A stretch of DNA of 64,000 nt from Bradyrhizobium sp. CCBAU 53351 (GTDB taxonomy: Bacteria; Pseudomonadota; Alphaproteobacteria; Rhizobiales; Xanthobacteraceae): NCBI RefSeq assembly GCF_015291745.1, contig NZ_CP030059.1, forward strand, positions 5,731,501 to 5,795,500. The letters run 5' to 3'. Position 1 is the first letter of the stretch. Every line of letters begins with the position of its first letter. The position numbers and the translations under genes were made by a program. A model generated the notes under the pieces. It did no database searches. It was not told the DNA's origin and saw only the letters and a list, made by a program, of their open reading frames with translations. Shown here piece after piece: positions 51,606 to 61,311 of this stretch.

Positions 51606-53483
51606 ATGGGATCTGCGGAACTGGAGGGCAAACGTTCCGGTTGGATGCCCAGCATGGCTCGGATCGAAGACTACGCCTTGATCGGCGATTGTGAGACTGC
51701 GGGTCTGGTCGGGCGCGACGGGTCAATCGACTGGCTCTGCGTCCCCCGCTTCGATTCGGACAGCTGCTTCGCGAAGCTACTCGGCGATGAGCACAACGGA
51801 TACTGGAAGATTTGCCCCGAGGCTCGCTCGAGCAGCGAACGACGCTACCGACCGGGCACCTTGATCCTCGAGACGAACTTTACGACCGACTGCGGCCGGG
51901 TCCGCCTCATCGATCTCATGCCGCCTAAGACGGATCTCTCGAAGGTCGTCAGAATCGTCGAAGGACTGGAGGGCGAGGTCGAGATGCGCAGCGAACTTGT
52001 CGCGCGCTTCGACTACGGGACCAGCGTACCTTGGGTCAGCCGCCTTGAGGACGGAGCGGTCAGCATGGTCGCGGGCGCGTCGATGCTACTGCTCAGGACC
52101 GCGGTGCCGATGCGCGGCGAAGCCATGAAAACTGTGGGCTCGTTCTCGGTCGCGCGCGGCGAGACCGTGGCTTTCGTGCTTTCCCATCAGATATCCTACC
52201 AGGATCCCGCCGCTCCCGAGGACCCTGCGTCTCTTCTGAAACAGGCAGAGGATTTCTGGCGCAATTGGTCCAGCCGCTGCAAGACGGCAGGGCCATATTC
52301 GGAGGCGGTCCAGCGATCCCTGATAACTCTCAAAGCGCTGACGTTCGGGCCGAGCGGCGGCATCGTCGCCGCCGCTACGACGTCGCTGCCGGAGCAGATC
52401 GGAGGCTCGAGAAATTGGGACTACCGCTTCTGCTGGGTACGTGACGCCACCTTGACGCTACTGGCCCTCGTGGGCGCGGGCTTCTTCGACGAAGCGCGCG
52501 CTTGGCGCGACTGGCTCGTCCGCGCCGTCGCGGGAAGTCCGCGGCAGCTCCAGATCATGTACGCGGTCACCGGCGAACGCAGGCTGACCGAGTGGGAAGT
52601 CCCGTGGCTCTCCGGATATGAGAACTCCAAGCCCGTCCGGATCGGAAACGCGGCGCACACCCAGCTTCAGCTCGACGTCTACGGCGAGCTGATGGACGCC
52701 CTATATCAGGCGCGCCGCGGCGGTCTCCGCGAGAACAAGCGCGCCTGGGCAGTACAATGCGCGCTGCTCGACCATCTCAAGAGCATCTGGAGCCAGCCGG
52801 ACGAGGGCATATGGGAGGTCCGGGGCGGCGCGAAACACTTCACGTATTCCAAGATCATGGCGTGGGTCGCCTACGATCGGGCCATCAAGTCGGCTGCCGA
52901 GTTCGGCATGAAGGGCCGCGTCGAGGAGTGGGAAGCGCAACGAGCCGCGATCCACGACGAGGTGTGCCGGCGCGGCTACGACCTTGAGCGCAAAACCTTC
53001 GTCCAGGTCTACGGCGAGCCGCAACTCGACGCGAGCTTGCTGCTGATCCCGGCCGTGGGCTTTCTGCCACCCGAGGATCCTCGCGTGATCTCGACGATCC
53101 AGGCGATCGAACGGGAATTGCTCCAGGACGGTTTCGTCCGGCGTTACGATACGGGTGCGACGAAGGATGGTCTGCCGCCGGGGGAAGGCATGTTCCTGGC
53201 CTGCAGCTTCTGGCTGGCGGACGCCTACCATCTGATCGGCCGCGACGCCGAGGCCAAGGAATTGTTCGAGCGGCTTCTCGCGCTTCGCAACGACGTCGGC
53301 CTGCTATCGGAAGAATACGACATTTCGCGGCGGCGCTTGGTCGGAAACTTTCCGCAGGCCTTTTCTCACATAGCCCTCGTCAATACCGCCCACAACCTCA
53401 CCCACCGCGAAAAACCCTCGGAGCACCGCGGTAGCAAGAGAGCCCTCCCCAGCGAGGGAGATGAAGCCGCGCGCTCCGACTAG
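51606..53483 (+). CDS. GH15-family glycoside hydrolase (glucoamylase/trehalase-like)
   Basis: Up to 625 residues; homologues begin near MARIEDYALIGDCETAGLVG, so the ATG at 51654 (or 51645) may be the real start. An N-terminal beta-sandwich domain is followed by the (alpha/alpha)6 catalytic barrel. Active-site blocks are GGSRNWDYRFCWVRDATLTL and DEGIWEVRGGAKHFTYSKIM AWVAYDRA, with the general acid Glu in WEVRG. Bacterial members of this branch hydrolyse trehalose or alpha-glucans. It overlaps no gene; the SDR gene starts ten bases after its stop, indicating an operon. Confidence 0.88.
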   Translation: MGSAELEGKRSGWMPSMARIEDYALIGDCETAGLVGRDGSIDWLCVPRFDSDSCFAKLLGDEHNGYWKICPEARSSSERRYRPGTLILETNFTTDCGRVRLIDLMPPKTDLSKVVRIVEGLEGEVEMRSELVARFDYGTSVPWVSRLEDGAVSMVAGASMLLLRTAVPMRGEAMKTVGSFSVARGETVAFVLSHQISYQDPAAPEDPASLLKQAEDFWRNWSSRCKTAGPYSEAVQRSLITLKALTFGPSGGIVAAATTSLPEQIGGSRNWDYRFCWVRDATLTLLALVGAGFFDEARAWRDWLVRAVAGSPRQLQIMYAVTGERRLTEWEVPWLSGYENSKPVRIGNAAHTQLQLDVYGELMDALYQARRGGLRENKRAWAVQCALLDHLKSIWSQPDEGIWEVRGGAKHFTYSKIMAWVAYDRAIKSAAEFGMKGRVEEWEAQRAAIHDEVCRRGYDLERKTFVQVYGEPQLDASLLLIPAVGFLPPEDPRVISTIQAIERELLQDGFVRRYDTGATKDGLPPGEGMFLACSFWLADAYHLIGRDAEAKELFERLLALRNDVGLLSEEYDISRRRLVGNFPQAFSHIALVNTAHNLTHREKPSEHRGSKRALPSEGDEAARSD

Positions 53484-53493
53484 GAGGTCCGCC

Positions 53494-54366
53494 ATGACAG
53501 TGAATTCAACCGACCCGGCCGCTCCGGCAAGCCCGGGCGAGCGCTTGCGACCGCAGGCCCGCTTTCCCGTGACCCTGGAAGGGCAGCCTGCGCTGGTGAC
53601 CGGCGCCAACTCAGGTATCGGCCGCGCGGTCGCGCTGGGGCTGGCCGCGGCCGGCGCCGACGTCGTCGTCAACTATGTCGTGGATCCCGTCTCAGCCGAA
53701 GAAGTCGTTCATGAAATCGAGGCCCGGGGCAGAAAAGCGATCGCAATCAAGGCGGACGTCAGCAACGAGGATGACGTCCGGTCGATGTTCGCCCGTGCCA
53801 TCGATCATTTCGGCACGTTGCACATCGTGGTGAACAACGCCGGACTGCAGCGCGACGCGCCCCTCCATGAGATGACGATCGATCAGTGGAATAAGGTGAT
53901 CGGCGTCAATCTCACCGGCCAGTTCCTATGTGCCCGGGAGGCAGTCCGCGAATTCAAAAGACGGGGCATCGTCGGTGACATCTCGGCCGCGGCCGGCAAG
54001 CTCGTCTGCATGAGTTCGGTCCATCAGGAGATTCCGTGGGCGGGCCACGCGAACTACGCGGCATCGAAAGGCGGCGTGATGCAGATGATGCGAAGCATCG
54101 CGCAGGAAGTCGCCCCCATCGGCATCCGCGTCAACGGCATCGCACCCGGCGCCATCCGGACGCCCATCAATCAGCGCGCCTGGGAGACGAGGGAAGCGTA
54201 CGAAAGCCTGATGACGCTGGTGCCCTACAAGCGCATCGGAGAGCCGGACGACATCGCGCAGGCGGTCGCCTGGCTCGTCTCCGACGCCGCCGACTACGTC
54301 ACCGGCGCCACCCTGTTCATCGACGGCGGCATGACCCTATTCCCCGGCTTCGCAAGCGGAGGCTAG
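53494..54366 (+). CDS. Short-chain dehydrogenase, glucose 1-dehydrogenase-like
   Basis: 290 residues from the ATG at 53494 (AGGAGG upstream). Cofactor motif TGANSGIGRA, NNAG near residue 120, catalytic Ser in SSVHQEI and YAASK. The C-terminal block TLFIDGGMTLFPGF is typical of glucose/sorbitol-type SDRs. The first ~25 residues are a Pro/Ala-rich extension. Co-transcribed with the GH15 enzyme, so it could oxidise the glucose that enzyme releases. Confidence 0.87.
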   Translation: MTVNSTDPAAPASPGERLRPQARFPVTLEGQPALVTGANSGIGRAVALGLAAAGADVVVNYVVDPVSAEEVVHEIEARGRKAIAIKADVSNEDDVRSMFARAIDHFGTLHIVVNNAGLQRDAPLHEMTIDQWNKVIGVNLTGQFLCAREAVREFKRRGIVGDISAAAGKLVCMSSVHQEIPWAGHANYAASKGGVMQMMRSIAQEVAPIGIRVNGIAPGAIRTPINQRAWETREAYESLMTLVPYKRIGEPDDIAQAVAWLVSDAADYVTGATLFIDGGMTLFPGFASGG

Positions 54367-54440
54367 GCAAAGCCTCAGGGTCATGATCCCAACGAGAACC
54401 GCTGGTCGCATCGCTTACGCAGCAATTGGAGGATCGAACT

Positions 54441-54602
54441 TTGGTAAATGGCGCACGGGCAATGGCTGCAGGTAAGATCGCGCGCAAGATGGCGAGCGCT
54501 CTGACATCGGTTCTGAAGCGCCGCTCGGCGGTGAAGAAGGCAAGTAAGACGCGGGAGAAGAGCGCAAGCCAGGTCTCGCCGCCCCCAGGTCGCGAAACAT
54601 AG
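54441..54602 (+). CDS. Small basic protein ahead of the ZIP transporter
   Basis: 53 residues from a TTG at 54441, which has GGAGG eight bases upstream: MVNGARAMAAGKIARKMASA LTSVLKRRSAVKKAS. Lys/Arg/Ser-rich and probably helical. An ATG seven codons in lacks a ribosome-binding site. It ends 11 bases before the ZIP gene, so they are likely co-transcribed. Function unknown. Confidence 0.5.
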   Translation: MVNGARAMAAGKIARKMASALTSVLKRRSAVKKASKTREKSASQVSPPPGRET

Positions 54603-54613
54603 CTGGTGCTCCG

Positions 54614-55366
54614 ATGCCGATCTGGTTGACCGCCGGCCTTTGGGGGCTGCTTGGTGCCTCATCGCTGCTCCTGGGAGCAGCCGTCGCATTCGTCCTCAGA
54701 ATGCCTCGGTACGTTACCGCGGGGATCATGTCGTTCGGTTGCGGCGTGCTGATCTCGGCCGTGGCCTACGACCTGTTGGAGGACGGGTATCAGGAAGGCG
54801 GGATCTGGCCGATCGTCGCCGGTGCCGTTGCGGGCTCCGCAATGTATGCCCTTGCCGATTGGGCGGTCTCTCGAGCAGGCGCGCATTCACGTAAACGGTC
54901 CGGGGACCAGCAGGCGAACGCCGGCCAAGGCGGAGGGTTGGCGATCGCAATCGGGTCGCTCCTCGACGGGGTTCCGGAAAGCGTGGTTCTGGGGCTCGGG
55001 CTGTTGAGCGGGAAAGGCATCAGCCTCGCTATGCTGGCAGCTATCTTCCTGTCCAATTTCCCGGAAGGACTGTCCAGTGCGCTCGGCATGCGAACCGCGG
55101 GTCGCTCCCGGCTCTACATCTTTGGCCTTTGGGCAACGATCGCCGTCCTCTCCGGGCTTGCTGCTTCCGCGGGAGCGGCTTTCCTTGGCGGAGCTTCCCC
55201 TCAGGTCGTTGCTGCCGTGAGTGCCGTCGCTGCGGGCGCTCTCCTGACGATGGTGGTGAACACCATGGTGCCCGAAGCGGTCGAAGGCGAACAGAAGCTG
55301 GCCGGCTTGCTCGTTGTCGTCGGCCTCCTCGTCGCCTTTGCGCTCTCTAACTTAGGAGAGACTTAG
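54614..55366 (+). CDS. ZIP-family metal transporter with atypical metal-site motifs
   Basis: 250 residues with eight membrane segments and the ZIP layout. Helix IV reads GGLAIAIGSLLDGVPESVVL and helix V reads IFLSNFPEGLSSALGMR. In most ZIPs these helices carry H-N-x-x-E-G and H-x-I-P-E-G; here Asp and Ser-Asn replace the histidines while P-E-S and P-E-G remain. A metal preference other than Zn/Fe, or altered transport, is possible. Family call is good; substrate open. Confidence 0.82.
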   Translation: MPIWLTAGLWGLLGASSLLLGAAVAFVLRMPRYVTAGIMSFGCGVLISAVAYDLLEDGYQEGGIWPIVAGAVAGSAMYALADWAVSRAGAHSRKRSGDQQANAGQGGGLAIAIGSLLDGVPESVVLGLGLLSGKGISLAMLAAIFLSNFPEGLSSALGMRTAGRSRLYIFGLWATIAVLSGLAASAGAAFLGGASPQVVAAVSAVAAGALLTMVVNTMVPEAVEGEQKLAGLLVVVGLLVAFALSNLGET

Positions 55367-55707
55367 AACGCCGGGCCGTGCGATGCAGAAGCAAGGCTGT
55401 TGTCGGACGGGCCCTGCGGGTCGCTCGCGACGTGAAGGGGAAAGCCTGGACTTCACCCTCTCCAGGACGACAAGCGACGATCGATTGGCGTCCTGAAGCG
55501 CCTCGAAATCGACTGAGAATGACACCCTGAATCGCGGAACGGGTGGTACACAGGGGTGGTCATGAATCCTTGTTTTCCGCGGATTTTCACACAATCGCGG
55601 CGAAGGGGGAAGAGAGTCCCACTGACGCCGAGATTTTCCGCGCCAGACTACGATTTCTGCGAAAACATACCGGGCGCGCGTGTCAAATACCACGACAAGG
55701 CGCCGCT
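55367..55707. other. Intergenic, no gene seen
   Basis: 341 bases between the converging ZIP and receiver genes. A minus-strand frame (55352-55711) is open but arginine/proline-rich with no family pattern. Confidence 0.5.
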
Positions 55708-56055
55708 TCACCCTTTCTCGAACGCGACAAGTTCAGCGTTGAGCTGATCCTCTGCAAACGGCTTTTGCAGGATTTTGCAATTTCGCCATTCTTCCTCGAT
55801 CCCTGCTCCGTAGCCTGTCGTGAACAAGAATGGGACGTCCCTGGTCTGCAGCATCTCGGCCAGACCATAGCTGAATTCGCCGGCGAGGTTGACGTCCAAG
55901 AGGGCTACATCGAATCCGCCAGCGTCGATCAAGCTCGTTGCTTGTGGGACATTAGTCGCCTTGGCAACGACTTCGTGGCCCAGTTCTTCGGCCATGTCTT
56001 CTATCATCATGGCAATTAAGCTTTCGTCTTCCACCACCAGCAGCCGCAGCGGCAT
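55708..56055 (-). CDS. Single-domain response regulator of the phytochrome operon
   Basis: 115 residues from the ATG at 56055 (GGAG upstream). MPLRLLVVEDESLIAMMIED, phosphoacceptor in VALLDVNLAG, Thr in FLFTTGYGAG, Lys in ILQKPF. No output domain. It follows the hybrid kinase by 55 bases and is probably the last gene of the bacteriophytochrome operon. It would act as a phosphate acceptor or sink for the kinases upstream. Confidence 0.85.
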   Translation of the reverse strand: MPLRLLVVEDESLIAMMIEDMAEELGHEVVAKATNVPQATSLIDAGGFDVALLDVNLAGEFSYGLAEMLQTRDVPFLFTTGYGAGIEEEWRNCKILQKPFAEDQLNAELVAFEKG

Positions 56056-56110
56056 GTCGATCTCCAAAGGTGCATCTCAGGCAAGATAGAAAGGTTTTGC
56101 CGACCATGAC

Positions 56111-58546
56111 CTAGCCGGCGCCCCGCAGACGAACGATTTTGGGATCGTCGAACTCGGCAAATGCTTCGTGGAGCCGGCGCGCCAACTCTTCCTCCTGAAA
56201 CGGCTTCCTTATCAGCCTCGCGTGATGGATCTCTTCAAGAGCCTTGAGGTCGGCATAGCCGGTCGCAAAAAGAGTCGGAAGATGCGGTCGGAGTCCATGT
56301 GCCTTCTTGGCAACCTCCACGCCGCTCATCGCCGGCATGGCGTAGTCCACTATCAGAGCGTCAAAATGCTCCGGCCCGGCAAGGATATCCAAGGCGGCGG
56401 CGCCGCTACCCACGCTGACAACGGAGTACCCCAGCTCTTCGAGCATCACGCCGACCACCTCGCGAACGGCGCTGTCGTCGTCGACCAGAAGGATTGTCTT
56501 GGCGGAGGCCCGGCCTGACGCGGTCTCGCTTTTCGGCGTCTGCCCAGGGGCCTGGGAGACATTGGCGGCGCGAGGAAGATAGACGCTAACGCTGGTACCT
56601 TCCCCTGTAGCCGTCCTGATCTTCACGCCACCGCCGGACTGCTTGGCGAACCCGAATACTTGCGGCAATCCAAGGCCTGAACCTTTTCCGACCTCCTTTG
56701 TGGTGAAAAACGGCTCGAACACATGGTCGAGAACATGTGGAGGAATGCCGGTACCGGTGTCGCTCACCGTCAGGACCACGTAATCACCCGGAGGCGGGTC
56801 GGCCGGCCTGGCCGGCGGTTCTTTGACGACCGCCTGACTGGTTTCGACGGTCAGCGCGCCGCCGATCTCCATTGCGTCCCGCGCGTTGATGGCCAGATTG
56901 AGAATGATCAATTCGATCTGGGTCGGGTCAACGAGTGCTGGGGCTAGGTCGCTCTTCAACACGGTTTCGATCCGGATTGAGCCTTTCATCGTGCTCTGCA
57001 GAAGCTCGCTCATCCCGGTCACGGTTTCATTCAGGTCGACGGGCTTTGGCTCGAGCTTCTGGCGCCGCGAGAACGCCAGCAACTGGGCGGTAAGTGTGGC
57101 TCCTCGCTCAGCCGCGGTCCGCATGTATTGGAGGCGCGATCGGACGTCCTGCTCGCGCTCCGGCTTGTCGAACCGCTTCTCCACGAAAGCAATGTTGCCC
57201 AGGATGACCGTAAGAAGGTTGTTGAAATCGTGAGCGACCCCGGCGGTGAGCTGTCCGACGGCCTCGAGCCGCTGCATCTGCCGGAGGGTCTGTTCGACGC
57301 GCTCCCGCTCTTCGATCTGCCGGGCGAGTTCGGCGTTGCGTTCAGCCAGCGCGGTCGCTGCCGCTCTTTCGGCGGTGCAGTCGCGTCCAACGAGATAGAT
57401 GGCTTCCTCATCCGGCGCCGCATTCCAGGTGACCCACCGCCATTCGCCGTTCGCATGGCGGATACGGCTTTCGAAGCGACCGACGGTGCGATCGCGGATC
57501 GTATCGGCAAGCTGTCGCTTCACCTCGGTGCGCTCTTCGGGGGGCAGCAACAGATCGAACATGCTCTCCGTAAGGGTGCCTTCGGCGTACCCGAGCATTG
57601 TGCTCCAAGCCGGGTTGAGGCGCCGCAATCGTCCCTCCCGTCCGATCACGGCGAACAGGTCTGGACTGAGCCGCCAAAGGCTGTCTCGCTCCGCGGTTCG
57701 TTCCGCGACGCGACGTTCCAGGTCGGTCGTGAGGTCTTCCAGATCCTTCTTCGCTCTGCGTTCCTCGGTGATGTCGCGCACGACCCCGACAAAGCGTTTG
57801 AATTCCTTCTCTTCGAACAATGCCTGACCGCGGGCGGCTACCCAACGCTCGCTGCCGGCGTCCGAGAAGATACGATATTCCGCACCGAACGTGCCATCGT
57901 GTTCGCGAGACCACTTCGTCGCCTGGCGGACAGCCTGATGAAGTCGGTCGCGGTCGTCCGGATGACAGGCGGCAAGATAGTCTCGATAACCCGGCGATTT
58001 CTGGACCGGCCAGCCGAGCATCGCCTTCGCGCTGGCGTCCCACTTGAGCTCTCTCGTCGCCGGATCATAGTCCCACAGGCCGAGCTTGGCCGCTTCCATC
58101 GCCAGACGCGCGCTGACTTCGCTGCGGGCCAAAGCATCTTGGATCTTCTTGGCCGATGCGCGCTGGCGGGCTTGTTCGAGCGCACGCTCTACCGCTGTCG
58201 ACAGCCGTGTGAGATTCCGCTTCACCACGTAATCAGTGGCGCCCCGCTTGAGCGCGTTTGTGGCAAATTCCTCGCCAACGACTCCCGATACGAAGATGAA
58301 GGGAAGATCGGGCTGCAGAACCGTGGAGATGTTCAGTGCCGAGAGGCCGTCGAAATCGGGCAATGAATAGTCCGCCAGCACGATGTCATGGCCGCCGCCT
58401 TCCAAAGCCGCGACGAAATCCCGTCTGCTGTAGACGCGGTCGAGTGTGAAGCCCAATTGGGCCTTCGATAGATGCGCCGCCAGCAGTTCGGCATCGATCT
58501 CACTGTCTTCAAGCAGCAGAATGCGGATAGGCTCTTGCTTCATCAT
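56111..58546 (-). CDS. Hybrid sensor histidine kinase (REC-PAS-PAS-HK-REC)
   Basis: 811 residues from the first ATG of ATGATGA at 58546. Order: receiver (~7-120, DIVLADYSLPDFDG), PAS (~150-265, GLWDYDPATRELKWDASAKA), coiled coil, PAS (~300-410), HisKA with VGQLTAGVAHDFNNLLTVIL, HATPase (NLAINARDAME; VSDTGTGIPPHV), and a C-terminal receiver (FDALIVDYAMPAMSG). No membrane helix. The start codon overlaps the stop of the Rcp1-like receiver gene. It probably takes phosphate from, or acts in parallel to, the phytochrome. Confidence 0.9.
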   Translation of the reverse strand: MMKQEPIRILLLEDSEIDAELLAAHLSKAQLGFTLDRVYSRRDFVAALEGGGHDIVLADYSLPDFDGLSALNISTVLQPDLPFIFVSGVVGEEFATNALKRGATDYVVKRNLTRLSTAVERALEQARQRASAKKIQDALARSEVSARLAMEAAKLGLWDYDPATRELKWDASAKAMLGWPVQKSPGYRDYLAACHPDDRDRLHQAVRQATKWSREHDGTFGAEYRIFSDAGSERWVAARGQALFEEKEFKRFVGVVRDITEERRAKKDLEDLTTDLERRVAERTAERDSLWRLSPDLFAVIGREGRLRRLNPAWSTMLGYAEGTLTESMFDLLLPPEERTEVKRQLADTIRDRTVGRFESRIRHANGEWRWVTWNAAPDEEAIYLVGRDCTAERAAATALAERNAELARQIEERERVEQTLRQMQRLEAVGQLTAGVAHDFNNLLTVILGNIAFVEKRFDKPEREQDVRSRLQYMRTAAERGATLTAQLLAFSRRQKLEPKPVDLNETVTGMSELLQSTMKGSIRIETVLKSDLAPALVDPTQIELIILNLAINARDAMEIGGALTVETSQAVVKEPPARPADPPPGDYVVLTVSDTGTGIPPHVLDHVFEPFFTTKEVGKGSGLGLPQVFGFAKQSGGGVKIRTATGEGTSVSVYLPRAANVSQAPGQTPKSETASGRASAKTILLVDDDSAVREVVGVMLEELGYSVVSVGSGAAALDILAGPEHFDALIVDYAMPAMSGVEVAKKAHGLRPHLPTLFATGYADLKALEEIHHARLIRKPFQEEELARRLHEAFAEFDDPKIVRLRGAG

Positions 58547-59001
58547 TGGGCCTCGTTGGTGAAGGGGCGGGGAGGCGGCTCGTTCAGCACGGCCCAAAAC
58601 ATTCCGAGATCCTGGATGGCTTCGAAGAAGGCGTTGAAGTCCACGGGCTTCACGACAAAGGCGTTGACGCCCAGTTCGTAGCTCTTCACCAGATCGCGCT
58701 CCTCTCTCGAGGAGGTCAGCATCACGACGGGGATCTGGCGCTGGTGGCGGTCATTCTTGACCTTTTCGAGAACCTGCAGCCCGTCGATTTTGGGAAGCTT
58801 TAGATCGAGCAGCACAACGGCCGGATCGCCGGGCGGCCTGCCTTCGAAGCTGCCTCTCGCGGCCAGGTAATCGAGCGCTTCGGCTCCGTCGCGAGCAATG
58901 ACGATCTCGTTAGCCAACTGGCACTTCGCAAGCGCCGCCAGCGTCAGCTCGAGGTCTCGCGGGTTGTCTTCAACAAGCAGAATCGGTCTGAGGTCCGGCA
59001 A
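58543..59001 (-). CDS. Rcp1-like response regulator, phytochrome partner
   Basis: 152 residues. ILLVEDNPRDLELTLAALAK, phosphoacceptor in VVLLDLKLPKIDG, VVMLTSS, and AFVVKPVDFNAFFEAI. The C-terminal extension GMFWAVLNEPPP is characteristic of the Rcp1/phytochrome-associated receivers. Its ATG directly abuts the stop of the bacteriophytochrome gene and its stop overlaps the next start, so three genes are tightly coupled. Confidence 0.9.
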   Translation of the reverse strand: MPDLRPILLVEDNPRDLELTLAALAKCQLANEIVIARDGAEALDYLAARGSFEGRPPGDPAVVLLDLKLPKIDGLQVLEKVKNDRHQRQIPVVMLTSSREERDLVKSYELGVNAFVVKPVDFNAFFEAIQDLGMFWAVLNEPPPRPFTNEAQ

Positions 59002-61263
59002 TTAAGAGCTCCTCTTCTTCAAATCTTTGGGGCGCGGCAAGGTGAAAGTGAGGGAGGCGCCGGCCCCTACCTTGCCTTCGGCGCTAATTGAGCCGCCGTG
59101 GCGGTCGACGATGCGCTTGGCCAAGGCCAATCCGATGCCAGTCCCCTCGAATTCCTCGGCCCTATGAAGGCGCTGAAAGACGCCAAAAAGCTTGTCGACG
59201 TACTTCATCTCGAAGCCGACGCCGTTGTCAGCGACGATATAAGTCGTGCTGTTCGCGTCTTCGTGGCCTGAGATGGTGATGATGGCCGCGTCCCGCGGCG
59301 CCGTATACTTGATGGCGTTGTGAAGCAGGTTCTGAAGCACCTGACGAAGCATGGCGGGGTCGCCATAGCCTATTGGAAGCGCCCCTACCTGCCATTCGAT
59401 GTTTCGCCCCTCGGTCTCCGTCCGCAACGAATGCCTCAATTCGTTGACAATCTTGGCGACATCGACGTTCGACTTGAGAAGCTGAGAGCGCCCGAGTTGG
59501 GAAAAATGCAAAAGGTCGTCGACGAGCCTTCCTGCCGAGATGGCGGCGCCCCTAATTGTTTCGATGTAGTGACGCGACTTTTGATCGAGCCCTTTCTCCT
59601 TGTCCGACAGAAGTTCTGCGAAACCGACGATGTGCCGGAAAGGGGCACGCAGATCGTGCGAAATCGAATAGGAAAACGACTCCAGCTCCTTGTTGGCGGC
59701 TTCCAGCCGGTCCGTGAGTTCAGCACGCTCCTCCGCAGCCTTCAGCACAAGAGTCTGAATCGACGCGCGGAAGCCGAGCGCGCTCTCCACTTCTGCCGAA
59801 GTCCACGGCTTCGACTGCTGACGGACAAGCTGTTTCCAAAGGTCGAAAGACTTGCGCGGATGAAGCCGGCCGGCCCCGCTCTCCATAGGCTTGTTGGGAT
59901 CGCCTCCCCAAGCAACCGTCTTGACGACTTCGGGCCTGAACCAGATGATGTAATCGCCCCGGATCTGCGAGATGGAGACCGCCAGCACACCACTGGCTTT
60001 TTCGCTCAAGAACTCGCCGCCCGACCATATCGAAGCCAGCGAATTCGTTTCCAATACGTCGTGCCCGGCCTCGAAGAGCCACGTCGCCAGATCACGTATC
60101 TGGCGCTCGCTCGGCGTCTGACCGGTCGTCAGTATGCCGCCCTGCACGACAACTGCAGCGCCTTCCGCATCCACAAGCCGCAGCCATTCGTGCGGATTGT
60201 TTACCAGCCCGCGCTGAAACGAAGTCGCGACCGAAAGCTTGCTGAGCAGCGACGTCTCCACGCTCTTCAGCTCAAGGCGTTCCGCGGCACTGCTTGCCTT
60301 CAGGCGCGAGCCAATCTGCAGCGACACGACTTGAGCGAGGATGTCGCATGCGGTGCGGATCTGCGCGTTGACCATCCGAGAGGCGCGGCTATGCCCGGAG
60401 ATGAGCCCCCACAACGCACCGTCGACGATGATTGACATCGACATCGACGACGCCGTCTCCATGTTGCGCATGTATTCGAGATGAACGGGCGAAACGCTGC
60501 GCAGCGCCACCTGCGACAGGTCAAGCGGCAGTCCGTTGAGGGGACTGATCGAGGGTTCGATCTCGACCGGATCGTAGCTGGCGTCAGGAATGAGCCGGAT
60601 CCTGTTCAGGCGATAGAGCTCCCGCGCTTGAGCGGGAATATCGGATGCGGGAAATCGAAGGCCGAGGTAGGAAGGAAGAATTTTATTCGTGTCTTCGGCC
60701 AAAACCGTGCCGTCGCCGTTACCGTCGAAGCTGTAAAGGAGAACTCGATCAAAATGGGTGATTGCCCGCACCTCGCGGGCCACCTCCTCAGCGATGCTAA
60801 TAATATCGTGGGCACCGGATATGCGGTCCAGAAAGTCCCGCAACCGCGGGTAAAGACCATCCAGCGTCGACTCGCCTGGCCGCGGCGGTGGTTCGAATTC
60901 CAACAAGAGTCCTTGGGGGCTGCGGTGGGCGGTGAGCTGAAGCTGCTGCGATCCGACTGCAACCAGGTAGAAAAGCGTGTTTTCGCCTCCCGACAACCAC
61001 CCACGGATTTCCTCGCAAAGCGTGGTCGCTTCCTCATAAGCAGAGAGCAACGCGTCATTGCGGACATCGAACCCAAGCAGTCGGCGAGCGTTCGCGCTCT
61101 GTTGCAATATCTTCAGGGTTTCAGGTTCGACCACCAAAAGCGCGCCGTGAGGCTGAATTGCTCCCGGGATCTTAATGGGCTCTGCGGCACACTCTTCAAG
61201 ATAGCCGTCATCCAACTCGGTCACTGGGTGATGCCTTCTTGACTCAGAGCTTATGGCAAGCAA
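59002..61263 (-). CDS. bphP: Bacteriophytochrome histidine kinase
   Basis: 753 residues. PAS domain with the biliverdin-binding Cys25 in EECAAEPIKIPGAIQPHG; GAF domain with PASDIPAQAR at 205-214 and His261 in SPVHLEYMRNM; PHY domain with the tongue motif RLHPRKSFDLWKQLVRQQSK near 466-485. HisKA has His536 in YSISHDLRAPFRHIVGF, followed by HATPase (LLHNAIKYTAPRD; DNGVGFE). All chromophore contacts expected of a red/far-red photoreceptor are present. No heme oxygenase gene is in the window. An exact EcfG promoter lies 49 bases upstream. Confidence 0.95.
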   Translation of the reverse strand: MLAISSESRRHHPVTELDDGYLEECAAEPIKIPGAIQPHGALLVVEPETLKILQQSANARRLLGFDVRNDALLSAYEEATTLCEEIRGWLSGGENTLFYLVAVGSQQLQLTAHRSPQGLLLEFEPPPRPGESTLDGLYPRLRDFLDRISGAHDIISIAEEVAREVRAITHFDRVLLYSFDGNGDGTVLAEDTNKILPSYLGLRFPASDIPAQARELYRLNRIRLIPDASYDPVEIEPSISPLNGLPLDLSQVALRSVSPVHLEYMRNMETASSMSMSIIVDGALWGLISGHSRASRMVNAQIRTACDILAQVVSLQIGSRLKASSAAERLELKSVETSLLSKLSVATSFQRGLVNNPHEWLRLVDAEGAAVVVQGGILTTGQTPSERQIRDLATWLFEAGHDVLETNSLASIWSGGEFLSEKASGVLAVSISQIRGDYIIWFRPEVVKTVAWGGDPNKPMESGAGRLHPRKSFDLWKQLVRQQSKPWTSAEVESALGFRASIQTLVLKAAEERAELTDRLEAANKELESFSYSISHDLRAPFRHIVGFAELLSDKEKGLDQKSRHYIETIRGAAISAGRLVDDLLHFSQLGRSQLLKSNVDVAKIVNELRHSLRTETEGRNIEWQVGALPIGYGDPAMLRQVLQNLLHNAIKYTAPRDAAIITISGHEDANSTTYIVADNGVGFEMKYVDKLFGVFQRLHRAEEFEGTGIGLALAKRIVDRHGGSISAEGKVGAGASLTFTLPRPKDLKKRSS

Positions 61264-61311
61264 ATGCCGGTGGTCAGTAGACTTTTCTGGGATGCGGATT
61301 TGCGCATAGGG

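Noticed and set aside
57128..58366. 412-codon plus-strand frame
   Set aside because: It is antisense to the hybrid kinase; composition is shadow-like.
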